From positions 62,001 to 126,000 of the forward strand of contig NW_020194609.1 of the NCBI RefSeq assembly GCF_002865645.1: DNA of 64,000 nt, in the 5' to 3' direction. Below the pieces are notes generated by a model that saw nothing but the letters and a program-made list of their open reading frames with translations, was not told the DNA's origin and did not search any database. The DNA comes from Hyaloscypha bicolor E (Eukaryota; Ascomycota; Leotiomycetes; Helotiales; Hyaloscyphaceae). A program made the translations under genes and the position numbers. Below, in pieces: positions 1 through 13,555 of the stretch (positions are counted from its first letter, which is position 1; each line of letters opens with the position of its first letter).

Positions 1-480
1 TAAATAATTTCTTTCTAAATAAACTTAGTAATTTTTTTACTAGTTAGGTTTTTTAAAGATCTGGCTTTAATTTATTCTAAAAAATTATTTCTAGTAATAA
101 CTAATAAATTATATCTCTTAGAATCTAGTAGTTTAATTATATTAATTCTAATATAATAAAAAAGAAATATAGCTTTTATTAGATATAAAACTTCTTTTTA
201 TTTTCTTTTATTCTTATACTAATAGACTTTATAGATACTAATATACTTTTATATATAGTTATAATAATCTTTCTAGTAATAATAATTAGCTATTAAATAA
301 AAGATACTTTTCTTTCTAGTATATCTAATCTTATTATAGAGTTCTTTAATAATAATCTCTCTTTGCTTTTAATTATTAATAATAAGCCAAAATAAATATA
401 CTTTAAATATAATTCTTTATAGTAGTTAATTTCTTATACTATAATTTAAAGCCTTTTTATTTAATTTTCGAAACTCGGCT
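1..480 (-). pseudogene. Ty3/gypsy integrase relic
   Basis: Reading the minus strand gives a continuous frame, interrupted only by stops of the RIP type, that resembles a Ty3/gypsy integrase. The HHCC zinc-binding part is visible (YNKIRYTRKKSIFYLIANYY, then KYISIYKVY), with His and Cys turned into Tyr. The start of the catalytic core follows, with Asn where the first catalytic Asp and a later DD pair would be. The frame leaves the window at base 1, so the rest of the integrase and one LTR lie outside. It belongs to the same element as the reverse transcriptase relic at about 1,640-2,140. It cannot encode an active protein. Confidence 0.8.
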
Positions 481-1639
481 CTAGATATTTCTTCTAATTT
501 AAAGAGTATTATAAGATATTATATAATATTTTAATATTATTTAAAATAGCTATTATCTAAGAAATCTAATAAAAATATCGGGTTATTAAATAAAGTATAA
601 GAGCTAGTATTATTATTTATTATTTTACTAGAGGTTATATATAAAAGGCTATAGCCTTTATTATATAACTTCTAAATATTATTATTTTTTAATATTACTA
701 ATTTGTTTCTAGATATAATAAGACTTTAATTATTAATCTCTAGTAACTAGATATTATTATTTAAATATTTAGTAAAGGTTTTGGGAATCTAATTTCTCAA
801 AACGATATTACGTAACTAAACCGGAACTATTTCCTTTAACTAAATCTTCTGTCTAATAAGTACTATTTTAATAGTATTAAATTCTATTACTAATTATTTA
901 TTAATATTTCTATTATTCTCGATATTACTTTCTTATTATAGGTATTTTAATAATTCATTAGTAGTAATATACTTGCTTTCTTTAATATACTTAATTTTAA
1001 AATCAAATAGTTAAATTTATATTAGCTAGTAAATAACTAGAGCTTTAGAAAAGTCTATAGCCGCCTTATTTAGCTATATAACAAGCATATTAGTATCTAG
1101 TTTAAGGATAAAATAAACTTTATATAGCCAGAATTATACTTTTTATAAATATTTTACTAGTTCTTAGTATTTTCTTTTAATAATATTATATCTTTATTTA
1201 GTATTATTCCAGATTTTAGACTTATATTAAGTAACTTTCTTTTTTCCTTTATTATTATATTAATTAAGAATTTCGCTCTATTTATTTAGGCTTATATCTA
1301 TTACTAATATAATTATTTCCTAATTTTCTAATAAATTATAATATAACTTATAGAATATTAGAGTAATAATAAGCTTTTCTTAAAGAATTCATATAGCTTG
1401 TATTTATTTATTATTTTATTTCTATATTATATCTTTCCTTATTAAATAGTAAATAAGTTTAGTAATAATTATAAAGCCTTTAATTCAAATATAATAGTAA
1501 ATAATAATTCTAATAAATGCCTTATCTTTAATTATATTATTATAATATTTCTATTTTAAGATTTTAATAATTCGTAAACTTAAAGGGCTTCTTCTAAATA
1601 CTTTATAAATAAAGCTAATAATAACTATACTATTATAAT

Positions 1640-2140
1640 AGAACTATAATTTTTCTTTAATACTAGCTTTAGCTTATTTAATTTTATTTAAGATTATATC
1701 TAGGTTTAAAAATATTCGAATATAAAATACTAAATACTAGATAAAATAAGCTATTTATTATAGTTTATATAAGGTTTCTTTATTTTAATATTATTAATAA
1801 ATAATATAATAATCTCGAGAAATAGATTCTCTAAAATAGTTATAATAATCTATATAAACTATATAATAAAATTAATAGCTCCCTAAAATAATATAATTAC
1901 TTTTAATAGCCCTAGAAGTATTATAAATATAGTTAAATCTTTATTACAAGTATTTAGTATAAGTTAATTATATTTGGAAAAGAAATTAATTAGAAAAATA
2001 TAAATGTATTTAATAAATTCTTCCGAGATCTCATTAGTAAATAAGAATAGGTTAGTATTTTATAGAATTACTAAATTTATTTTCATAGTAGTATTAATTA
2101 GTTTATAAGTCCTAGTAATCTTTTTTATAACCAAAAATTA
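1640..2140 (-). pseudogene. Ty3/gypsy reverse transcriptase relic
   Basis: The minus strand encodes a degraded gypsy-type reverse transcriptase. Segments seen in order are LVIKKITRTYKLINTTMKIN, TNEISEEFIKYIYIFLINFF, SKYN followed by a stop, DLTIFIILLGLLK, and the catalytic box as FINNIK where FIDDI would be expected. Both Asp-to-Asn changes and the internal stops are G-to-A or C-to-T in origin. The order reverse transcriptase, then integrase nearer the left edge, is the Ty3/gypsy Pol order (RT, RNase H, IN) on the minus strand. RNase H should lie at about 480-1,640 but I did not read it clearly. The right-hand LTR was not identified. Confidence 0.8.
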
Positions 2141-5100
2141 TAGATTTCGGTAAAGTTTATTATATTTTTTAAGAATTTTATAGTCTAGGTATTCTAATAG
2201 TATTTTTATTATTACTAGTACTAGAGCTTTGAGATATAAGAAATTCTTCTCTTATTAGGCTTTATATTTATTAAGTTTAATTAAAATAAATAAATTAATA
2301 TTTTTGTAAACTTTTCCTATTTTTTTTTAATTAAATATAATTATACTTTCTTAATTAATTATTAATTCTCGAAATATAACTAGTTTCTTTTCCTAGAACT
2401 AGTTTCTAATATCTAATTATTTAAGATATTCCGAAATAAGTTATAAATCTCTTAAAATAACTAATATTATTAATAAAAGGTAATTCTTATATTTCCTAGT
2501 ATATTCTTATAAGTATTCTTTAGTTTTGGATCTCTTAAACTAGTCCGGATATTTACTAGAATCTTTCTAGTTCTATTATTAGTATTTACTAATTAAATTT
2601 TTTTATTCTTTATTTTATATATTTCCGTAACTAGAAATAAACTATAGTTATTATCTTTTTCTTTAAAAGCTATAGCTATTTTCTCTAGTATTATTTTTGT
2701 CTAATCTCCGGAATTTATAACCTTTTTATTTAGCTTTTTCCTATTTAGATATAAAGAATATCTTTTTATCTAATATCCTAAAATATCTTTTTTAAGCTCT
2801 TATATATTTCAGAATTCTTTCTAGTTTTGAGTTCCAGGTTCTATAGCTTCGGGAATATATTTCTTTATTATTAAAAGATTTTTTTTTTTTTTAGAAATAT
2901 CTTTATTTAATATCTTTTTTATTTCCTTTTCTATTAAATCTAGAATTACTTTTAATAATACTCTAACTAGAGTCTTTTCTACTTTAGTTTCTTTAAAAAT
3001 ATTATTAATTTCCTAAATTCCTAAACCCAAAATAAAAGAATCTATAGGAAATCCCGGCGTTTTCCTATTTCCTCTAATATTACTATTAATTATAATACTA
3101 GATACTATTTTTTCTCTTTATTTTTACTTTCCTGTTTTATATTACTTAATTCCTTAATTCTAGAAGCTTAATATTCTTAAACTATTACTTTTTTCTATTT
3201 CCCGATATTTTTTAAAAATAAAATAATTATAATAATATAAATATTCTAATTATTTTTAGGATTAGTAAATCTTTTATCTTATAAATTATTACTTCTATAT
3301 ATAATATTTATCTTTACTTTTATTAAAAATAATTAATTAAGCAAAATTTTTAGAGTTTCTTTAACTAGGAAAAATATATTTTTATATTTTATTTTATTTA
3401 TAACCTTAGCTCTAAGCTTTACTATTTTTATAAATCTAAATTTAGCTCTAGTAATAGTAAATATTTAGTAATTTATAGTATTATATACTATTTTATTAAT
3501 ATTTCTAGAGATTTTTTTAGAGAAAATATTAATTTTAATTCTAGTATTAATTATTTTCTTATAGTTTTTAAAATATAAATTAGAAATATAGAAATTATAT
3601 AATATATTTATAAGCTAATAATATCTAAATATTAATACTATTACTTTTAAATTAAATAATTCTATTAGTATTAAATACCTAAGCTAGTACTTCTAATTCT
3701 TTAAATATTCTATTTATTATATAAGCCGCAGCTACTAGCTTTATAGATCTTCTAGTATATCTAACTATATTTAATATAATAGTATTTCCTATTTATAAGA
3801 TAATAAGATAGGAAGTATTATTCTTAATTTATTAATTCTAAAATATAATAACTAGATCTAGTATTTTTAAAATATTAATAAGTATTTTTATTTCTTTCTA
3901 AGTCTTTAGAAATAATATAATTATTTTCTTTAGTAGTTTTATTAAAATATTATTAATTTTAGAAATCTCATACTTATTATAATTAAGAATATACTAGGTT
4001 TCTAATTTGTTTTATTTATTTCTGAAAGTATTAATATTTATATTCTTAACTAGGCCATTTCCTTATTTATTACTTTTTAAAGTAGTATTTTCTGGCCTTT
4101 TATATAAAATAGCTTTTCTTTTATTCTAGCTTATTTTCGGAAAATCTTTTTAGCTATTTCTATTTCTTTTTTCTTTTTTCTTAATAAGAAACCCGTTATA
4201 GTATTAATAGAAATACTATTTATAGCCAAATCTTAGTATTATTTATTAATTCTAGAACCTAAAATATTAGTAATTCTAATATAATTTCCTTTAAGGCAAA
4301 GCGGCTATTTAGATTCCCTAGATATAACTTATTTACTTTTATATATAAATTCCGATTAGCTAGTTCTTTTATTTCTTTCTTGCCTAATAAACTAGATATT
4401 TCCTACTATTCTCTAGATATTCTTAGATTATACTTTTAAATTATAATTAAATTTTCCTTTTTGAATTTAGGAAATAATTTAGTTAAATTACTAGTATTTA
4501 TTAGTAAAGAGAAAGAAAATACTTTCTTATTTAGGCTTAAATAGGCCTTTATATTATTTTCTATTAAATTAGTAAATATATTTATAATTTATAAGCTCTT
4601 TTATTAGTAAATAATAGAACTAAGAAATATAAATATATTTTAAATTAATATTATTATTTTTATTTTTATTATAGCACCTATAGTAAATTCGTTTCCTTAG
4701 TTCTAGGTCTATATTATAGGCTATATTAACTTGAGTAATATTCTCTAATTATATTTAAAATTAACTTTCTCTAGAATATAATTATTTAAATTCTTTATTT
4801 ATTCTAGTTTAATTACTATAGCTATTATAGTATTTCTTATAACCTCTATTATAACTTCTAGTATATCTTTCCTAAATACCCGAATTATATTTACTAGACT
4901 ATTAATATTATTATTTCTATTATAATTAGCTAGATTATATAAATAGGCTACGAATATTTTCTCGAATTATAATAATAGCTATATTAAGTTATTTCTATAA
5001 GTTCTCTTAAGTTATAGTAATAATAAATAGTTTTTCTAAACTTTTTACTAGCTAGTTAATATTATTTCCTTTAAGTCTATTACTTTTAATAAGTTTCATA

Positions 5101-7130
5101 TAATTAGCTATAAGCTAAATTCTTTTATTACTTATATTTATAATAGTTTTAGGAAATATAATAGAAGAAACTAGTAAAAAGTAATTATTTTCTAGTTTAG
5201 AAACTATATTATAGACTACTATATTTAAATATTCTTATCTAAGTCTAAAAATATCTGAATTATTAATAGTATTAAAATAGTATTTCTTTTCTTTATATTA
5301 ATAGAATATTATTACTTTTTTGTATATTTTACTATATTTATAAGTAGAAATATTTGTAGGCTTAAAGTTTATATTCTTAAAAATATAATCTCTTACTAGA
5401 ATAAATAATTCTCTTATAAATTCTTAATACTAAGTAATTTCATTTATCTTTTTCTTTTTTAGTAATTTCTTTAATATTTTATTAAATATATTAATATAAG
5501 ACTTAGAAAAGATCTCTTTATTCTGGATTTATATAATAATTTAATTAAGGAAATCGCGGCTAATTTTAAATATTTCCTAGTTATACTTTCGGAATTCTTT
5601 TAGTAAAGCCTTAAAGAACTTGGTTTTCTAGTAATTTCCTGGGTTATTAGTATAGTATTTTAGTATAGCCTTAATTTAATTCTTATAAATAAGAGAAATA
5701 TAATAAATAATTCTCTTTCTTTTAGTATTATTAAAAATATAATAGTTCTTATATATATTTATATATTATTTCAAGAATATAGAGATATTACTTTCTTGAA
5801 ATTATAGTATTCTAGAAGCTCTTATAAATAGTAGATTTAAATCCGGTACTAGTATATACTTATTTTTAATTATATTAATCTTAATAATTTCTTTTATAAC
5901 TAATTATAAAGTTTCTATATTTAAGACTTTTACTAATAAGGTTCCTAAAAGACTGCTTTTCTATTTAAATATATCTTTTGGTTTAGGAACCGGAATTAAA
6001 AAGAAACTAGTTAATAATAATAAATATAATTTAGATTTAAGTTTAAGTATTAGTAATAATAAGATAATAGCTTTTCTAATCTTATTTCTATTACTTATAT
6101 TCTCTTTTCTGTTCTATTAGCTTAATACTTATAGTATTCTTATTTAATTTTACTAAACTAGATATATTTAATAGTATTATTAATAAATATAATAAAAACA
6201 ATAATAATAAAAATAATTTTTCTAATTTTATTCTTTTCTCTGAATTTTCTGAATTTTCCTTATTATCTTTATTTAGTAATCTCTCTTTTTTTTTAGAGGC
6301 TTTTCTAATTTATTTATATAATTTCTTATTTCCGATTTCTTTTTAATTCTTTTCGATTTCTGTTTACTATCTTATTTAAAATTAAGGGCATTCCCTAATT
6401 CGGATATTCTTTTTAGACTTAGAAATAAAGTTTATTTTTAACTAAGATCTAACTTGTACTATTTTAGTATAATATTTCTTATTCTATTTTTTTAATTTTT
6501 TTATTCTTTTATAATTAGCCTCTATTTTTATTACTTCTATATATTATATTAGTAATTATATCTTATAGCTAACTTGTATTTAAGTTACTACATATATTAG
6601 AAATTAATATAAGATACTAAGATTAATACTTATATATCCTTAATATTTTAGCCTTAGGCTTAAAGTATTATAATAGCTTTTTTTTTTCCCCAAACTTACT
6701 AAGCTAATAATTCGCCTTATAGAAACCTCTTAGAACTTTATAAGAGTATTACCTTAATTATAAAGTTTTGATCTCTCTATATTACTTATTATAAAATATA
6801 TAGGAAAGAAACTATAATAAGATAAAAACTTATATAAAATATACTAAAATATAAAACGTGACTTAATAGTAAAATAATAAGATTAAAAATATAAATAGTA
6901 AAGTATAAATAATATATAATATATAAAAGCTTAATTAAATAATATTAAAAAGAGATTATTTTCTAGAACTATAGAAAAACTAGCTTTTTTATATAATTCC
7001 TATAAGTTATATATAAACGGCCGCGGCCTTTATTATATAATTAAAACTTTAAAATTACTAAAATAATATAATATTTTTAGAGAATATAGCTTGCTATATT
7101 ATACTAGCCCTATTATATATAAGATTATAT

Positions 7131-7168
7131 AATTAGATTAGATTAATAGTTATTAATCTAATCTAATT
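7131..7168. repeat. Perfect 16-bp inverted repeat
   Basis: Arms at 7,131-7,146 (AATTAGATTAGATTAA) and 7,153-7,168 are exact reverse complements around a 6-bp loop. It lies in unassigned AT-rich repeat DNA between the gypsy and copia relics and may be part of a repeat end. Such a perfect palindrome is notable in otherwise decayed sequence, though short AT-only palindromes arise easily here. Confidence 0.7.
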
Positions 7169-8312
7169 ATTTAATATATTATTTATTTATAAACTAAGGC
7201 TAAAAGATATTTATTATATAATATATTCGATTTATTTCCTATTTCCTCTAAATCTTAATAAGAAATTATTATAGATTTTATTATAAAGTTATTTCCTTTT
7301 AGGCTTTATAGAAAAATATATAATTTTATATTTATTATTATTAATAAATATATAAAAATAATATAATATATTTCTATTACTAAAAATATTTTAGTTATAG
7401 AATTAGTAAAGCTTTTTATATATTATATTATTAAAGACTTTAATATATTAATAAATATTATTTTAGATATAGGATTTATTTTTTACTAATAATTTCTAGT
7501 CTAGTCTTTATTTCTATTTAAAGATTTAATAATAGCTAAATATAATATTTTATTTTTAAATTAATAAATAAATAGAAAACCTTAATTAGATTTTAGAATA
7601 GTATTTAAAATATTATATTAGTTATTAGTAAAATAATTAAATAATAAAATTAGCTTTTATTAAGTTTATTTATAATAACTTCTAATATTCTATAATAAAA
7701 ATCTCTTTATTTCATATATTATATAGTTTCTATTCTAGTATTAAACTTTATATTAGGAACAATATTCTAGAAAAAGAAATACTAATAATATATAAGAGAA
7801 TATAAAGAATTAAGGCGAAATATTAGATATTAGAAAAGTAATAATAAAAAGTAATAGATATATAAAAGAAATATTATAATAATAAATATATTAAAAAGAA
7901 ATTCTAAATATAAAGGAAAATAATATTTTATATAAAGAATATTTAATAGCTTAGGTCTAATATAAAGCTTATAAATAAATATTTTAGCTTTTTTAATATT
8001 CTAAAAATTATTAGAAATTATAAATAAATATATTATTTAAAGCTATTTCTATTATATTAAATTTATAATATTTTTTATATCTTTTTATTAGAATTATAAT
8101 TCTTATAAGCTAGTATTATAAAAGAGCCTAAATCTATAAAAAAAATTAAAAGATAAAAGAAATTTGAAATAGATTTAGTTATAGTTTATAAAAAAAATTA
8201 AAAAAAATTAAAAAATCTTATATATTAGAAAAGCTATTTTTTAATAAATAATAATTAAAAGCTATTAAGGAATCTAGAAAATACTATTTAGAAGTTATAA
8301 GATTATTATTAG

Positions 8313-8562
8313 TTTACTAATAATATATAATACTATTATATAAGTATGAAATACTAGTTATTTAAATTAGTAAAATTATTATTATTTAGAAATAGGGAAT
8401 ATAGTATTATAGTATTAATATATAATCCCTAAATTTACTAAGCCTAATAAAGTCTAGTTTACTAGTTGAGTTATTTATAAAATATAAGGTTATATAATTA
8501 TATCTCGTATTTTATATCTTATAACTATATATATAACTCCTAAAGAACTAGTTATACTAATA
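8313..8562 (-). repeat. 3' LTR of the copia relic
   Basis: About 250 bp, similar in direct orientation to 15,672-15,950. Differences I compared are mostly transitions. On the minus strand the repeat begins TATTAGTATA, which fits a TGTTAG-type LTR start after G-to-A change. Confidence 0.75.
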
Positions 8563-8926
8563 CTAGAAACTCTCTAAAAAACGCGAAAAATAATATTCTT
8601 TTCTAATTATATATAAATTCCCTAATCCGGCCTAGTATTAGATTTCCCAAATACTTTATATATCTATATTACTTCTAAGATTTTAGTTATATACTAAAGG
8701 CTATAGCCTTTTATATATAATTTCTCTTTTTATAATATCCTCTTATCTTATATATTTATTTCCTATTCTATTTATATTTCACTTATTTCTTTATATCTAA
8801 TTATATAATATTCGTATTAATTAGGTACTTGAGGGCATTTATTAGCTTCGATTTCGTTATAGAATTAGCAGAATTCGATTTTTTTTTAATTTATTTAATT
8901 TTTATAATCTTTTATTATTTATATAT

Positions 8927-9115
8927 CTAGTAAAAATATATTATATTAATTATTAGATACTTTTCTCGAGTAGTTCCTAATTTAATAAAGCATTTATATA
9001 ACAACTTCGAATTTATATAAACTATTAATAATAGTTCTATTTCTAGTATTCTATTAATTATAGATTTAATTAAAGCACCTATATTAAAGCCATAAGCTAT
9101 ATTATAGAGTTTCAA
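8927..9115 (-). pseudogene. Copia RNase H domain remnant
   Basis: A 62-codon open segment reads YNIAYGFNIGALIKSIINRI, then ILEIELLLIVYINSKLLYKC and LGTTREKYL, close to the RNase H part of fungal Ty1/copia polyproteins. The expected TDSKSLYD motif appears as INSKLLYK, so a catalytic Asp is now Asn. After the first stop the same frame continues into the Pol C terminus at about 8,830. This is the longest surviving open piece of the element and is not a gene in its own right. Confidence 0.8.
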
Positions 9116-12100
9116 AGCTAGAATACTTCTATTAATTCTCTTATATTTAATAAAGAACTAGTAAATAATATTAGTATATTTAGTTTCATTTATTAGAACT
9201 AAAATATATCTAATTTAGGAAAAGAGATATCTATTATTTATAAATAAAGTATTTATAAAAATAATTAAATATAAGAATTCCTTTATTAGCTTTACGAATC
9301 TTAGTTCTCTAATAGTATTTTTAATTTATTATTAAATATACTTATTAAGTGCCTTTATATTAGTTTCTAAAGATTTAATAGCTTAAGTAGTAATTAATAG
9401 GTTATATAAAGCTTCTGGTTAATAGACTAATATAATATATATTCCTCTAGTATATTAGGTAATATATTAGTCCTTAATAGAGAGATTTTAATAAATAGTA
9501 CCTCTATTATTTATAGTAGTAATATTTTTTATAGAAATAGTTTAGAGGTTTTTATACTAGTATTTCTATATAAGAGTAATTCCAGTAATATTTATATAAA
9601 TACTACTTCTATTAAACTTGAGATTATAATTAAAAGTAAGGCATTTATACTTCTTAGTTAAGAACTTAGCCTTTTAAAGCTTTACTTACTTCGTTTTTAT
9701 AAACTTATTAGTTCTAATAAATAAAGTATTATTAGTTTAAAGGCTAATAATTCCGAAGAATTACTTATTATAGAAAAAGTAAGAATTATAAATTAATTAT
9801 TTTATAGAAAGCTTATTAATATAACGGGAATAATAAGTTTTAAACTAATAATTTCTAGTTTCTAGTATATTATATTATAGTTTTATAATTTTTAGAATAG
9901 AATTATTTTTTAGATTTAGCTTTTTAGTAAGTTCGTAAAATAAATTAATATAAAAATTATAGTTAAATAAGATTATTAATTAGATATAAGCTTGCGAGAT
10001 ATTATATAAATATAATTTTATAGTATCTATTATTATAGTAATAATACTAAGAATAATTCTCTAGCTAATATATTAAATAATAAGTAATTATATTAATACT
10101 ATATATTTCTTACTATTATTATAAGCTTAGATAACTAGTCTCGATTTCTTAAACTCTCTTTCTATATCCTTATTCTTAATTTTATTAATAAACTAGGAAT
10201 TAAAGATATATATCTCTTTTAATATCTAAGATCTAGAAGTAATCTTAAATATATCCTTTTCTAGAAAGCTAGTAATTTTAACTTAGTAGAAGTCCTTATA
10301 TAAGTTATTATTTTATAGAAATACTATAAAATTCGGGTTCTTATAAAGGTATTCTTTATTATATTTTAGTAAAATAGCAGGAATAGTAAGAGGAATTATA
10401 CTTGTATTACTTTTAGTTTTATTATAAAGTTCAGAAATAGTTTTAGGTTCGGGGCTATTAATAATAACTTTAATATCCCCTATATAAAAGGGCTTTATAG
10501 AAGTTAAATAGAAGATAGTATTACTATATAATAGAGCTAATATATAGTTTTCTCTATTAATAACTACTGGCTTATATAGCTTATTCTAATTATTAGGTTA
10601 ACTAGTATTCTTTTTATATTATATAAGAATATCCGAATTTAAGGGAAGTTTATAGATATTAGTAATATTAGAACTATTTCGGTATTTAGGGTATTTATAA
10701 TTTAATATCTAGCTTAAAGCTTCTGAATTTCTATTATTACTTTCTTAAATACTACTAATTACTATAATATAATTAGTAATAGGATATTATATTCGGTTAT
10801 TTGAGATAAAGTACTATAAATTAAAAGAGTTAAAATAATACTATTAGGTTTAGCGAAATTATTAATAGCTTTAAAAGCTATTTAAAATATAATATTTTTA
10901 TTAATTTTATTAATTTAGGCTATAATAATAAGGTTAATATATTAAATCAGGCTATAATAGTATTCTATAATTCCGATAGAATTATAAGCTTTTACGGGAA
11001 TAATTTTAATCTTAGTTCCTATAGTATTTGCAAGTTAAGTAAACTTCTTACTAGTAAACTACTTTCTAATATCTATTATAATCTAATTAGGAGAACCTAA
11101 ATAAATATTAATCTAATATTATTTTAGGGTATCTCAAGTATATAATATACTAATATTTTAAAGCTATTAGCCGGCTTAATATTAAGTATCTTTATTAATA
11201 ATATAAAGTAAAGATTTACTAGAAATATAAAAAATATTAATAATAATAAAGTAATTAAAGCTAATATTATCTCTTAGGTTAAACTTAAATTATTCCGGTA
11301 ATTATTCGAATTTCTAATATTACTTATAATACTTTATAAGATATTTAAGGGCTTTTATATTAATATTATAGCCTGCTTATTCTAGTATATTTCGGAGCTT
11401 ATTAATAAATAGATAATTAAAATAGTAATATAGATATTATAATTTAATCTTTATAAGAAAGTAAGAGTTATAAATAAAGAATTCGGAAATAAAGCTTTAT
11501 AGTATAATATTTCAAAACAGGAAAAAGTATTTAAAATATTATACTATAAATATAAAGTATCCGGTAAAAGTAATAAGATAATTAGCAAGATTATTAAAAT
11601 AAATCCCTAGCTTATTTATATTAGCTAAGCTAAGTAGGAATAGAGTTTTTATAGATATAATATAGAATTATATTTGCCTAATTAGTATTTTATTATTATA
11701 GATCTAATAAAGAATATAGATCTAATATTAAACTAGATATTAATTTAATCTTTAGTAGTTTTATTAAGTTAGATACTATTATTAGTATACTATAAAGCTT
11801 GGAATTAGTTAGAACTAATAGTTAAGAATCTAGAGGCTCCGGTATTAATTATAATTTTATAAAAGTAATAAATATTATATCTTAATATATTATTAATTAT
11901 AAATATCTGGGTATTTTCTATCTAGTTAATAAGCTCTAAAATATAGTTTTTACCTATTATCTAGTATATAAAAGAAAGAAAAGTAAGGTTATTTATAAGA
12001 ATATTAGTTATAGGAATAATAGAAGTAAGAGTAATAGAAGTAGCTAAAAAGCTTTTAATAGAAATAAAATAGGAATCTGAGTAATATTTCTCTTCTTCAT

Positions 12101-12255
12101 CTATTTCTACTAGTAAAACTTTAAAAGCATTATTTACTAATTTGTTTTTATTACTCTTATTATTCTCTTTTCCTTTAAATTTAATAATATACTATATATA
12201 AGTATTATTAAAGTATTTATTATAGTACTAGACTTTAAGTTTAAACCTTAAGCGA

Positions 12256-13555
12256 GAATCGCGATTTTAATAGCCAGAAACCCACTCATATAATTATTAA
12301 CTACTATATTAAAAACTGGCCTATTCTAATACAAAATTAATGAAAATCATTATAAAGGGTATATATATAATCCTGCTAACTCAAAATATTAATCTGCCTT
12401 CCCTAATACTTCATATACTACCTATTTGCCATAATATAGGCCTCGATCTGGACCGGTATATTCTCTACTAGTTAATTAAAGAAACTATTAGAGAGAGCTT
12501 CCCAGGCTTCCTTTAATGCCTCCTCTAGCTTCTTCTAATCCTCCTCTGACTCTCTTATAGCAGATATTAGATTAGGAAATATCTTTTATATTATTTTTTT
12601 GAGTGCCTACTATATATACTCAATTAGGTTAAGGTCGGGGAAGTAGGGAGGCTAATTAGTAGTATCTATACCGTTCTCTTTAAACTATTACTTGACCTTC
12701 TTTACCATATAGATTAGGGCATTATCTTATATGAAAATAAGGCCGTTATAATAGCTATCTAGAAGCCTATTCTCAAGGACTTTAATATAGGAGTTCGCAG
12801 TATATCCAAACTTGGCCGATTCAAAATCCCGGGATAGAATAAAGAGAAAATACCTCTTTCCTTTACCCCAAAAGGATATCCAAACTATTATACATATCTG
12901 CTTTCTAGCCTTATAAATTATAATTATCTCAGGCTTCCATTTATCTTCCGGTATACCCTAATACCACTCCTGTTTAATCCCACTACCCCACTCTATAGAA
13001 TACTCGTTACTTTACTAGTATATCCTCTATTACTCAATATCCCAATGCCTCCGAACTTTGTACTAGAGAAGCCTTGCGGCAGTATATATAGGCTTAAGCT
13101 CTGGCCTTTTCTTTGCGCACTAGTAGTAAAGGTTATTCATATATATAAGGTTTTTAATATAGGTATTACTTATTATAAAGCCTATATTCTTATAATACTA
13201 CTGGAATATTAACTTTAGGTAAGAGCGGAGATTCTTGAATATTATTTGATAATCTTAATTGCTATAGAGAAGAGGATAGCCTTTGCGAGGTATAGAGGAG
13301 CCATTGGTATATAGGGTTTCAAGAGCAAGTATGCCTCTAATAGTATTACGTAAGTACTTTATTAATAGCTCGATTTCATGCGGTAATATGCCGGTAATGC
13401 GAGCGCCCTCGATCCTTCCCCTTTAGTAAGAAGTAAGCTCAGGGCCTCTACCGCATTAATTGCTATTAATATTGCGTAAAGGCGTATATTATAGTAATAT
13501 AATTAATATTCTGGATAAAAGAATGAATGGGCGGGAACGCGAAAAATCACGGTTT
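12256..13555 (-). mobile_element. Tc1/mariner-type DNA transposon relic nested in copia
   Basis: The interval has clearly more G and C than its surroundings. It contains a transposase relic on the minus strand (see 12,400-13,050). Outer limits are tentative. A GC-bearing segment at 12,256-12,290 is weakly similar, in inverted orientation, to 13,521-13,555, which could be worn terminal inverted repeats. Its position inside the copia element and its lighter damage suggest it inserted later or suffered fewer rounds of mutation. Confidence 0.65.
12400..13050 (-). pseudogene. Tc1/mariner transposase (DDE) remnant
   Basis: The minus strand reads, with occasional stops, as the catalytic half of a Tc1-like transposase. 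In order: EYSIEWGSGIKQEWY, then PEDKWKPEIIIIYKARKQIC, IVWISFWGKGKR, the box with the second catalytic Asp as DNALIYMVKKVK (family form QDNAPxH), and the third acidic residue in NWPPYFPDLNLIEYI (family form WPPxSPDLNPIE). The tail EESEEDxKKLEEALKEAWE type helix follows toward 12,480. The N-terminal helix-turn-helix part would lie at about 13,050-13,450 and was not clearly read. Stops replace Gln and Trp, so the protein is dead. Confidence 0.8.

Noticed and set aside
1..120. Telomere or subtelomere end
   Set aside because: No TTAGGG-type array is seen and an integrase frame runs off the left edge.
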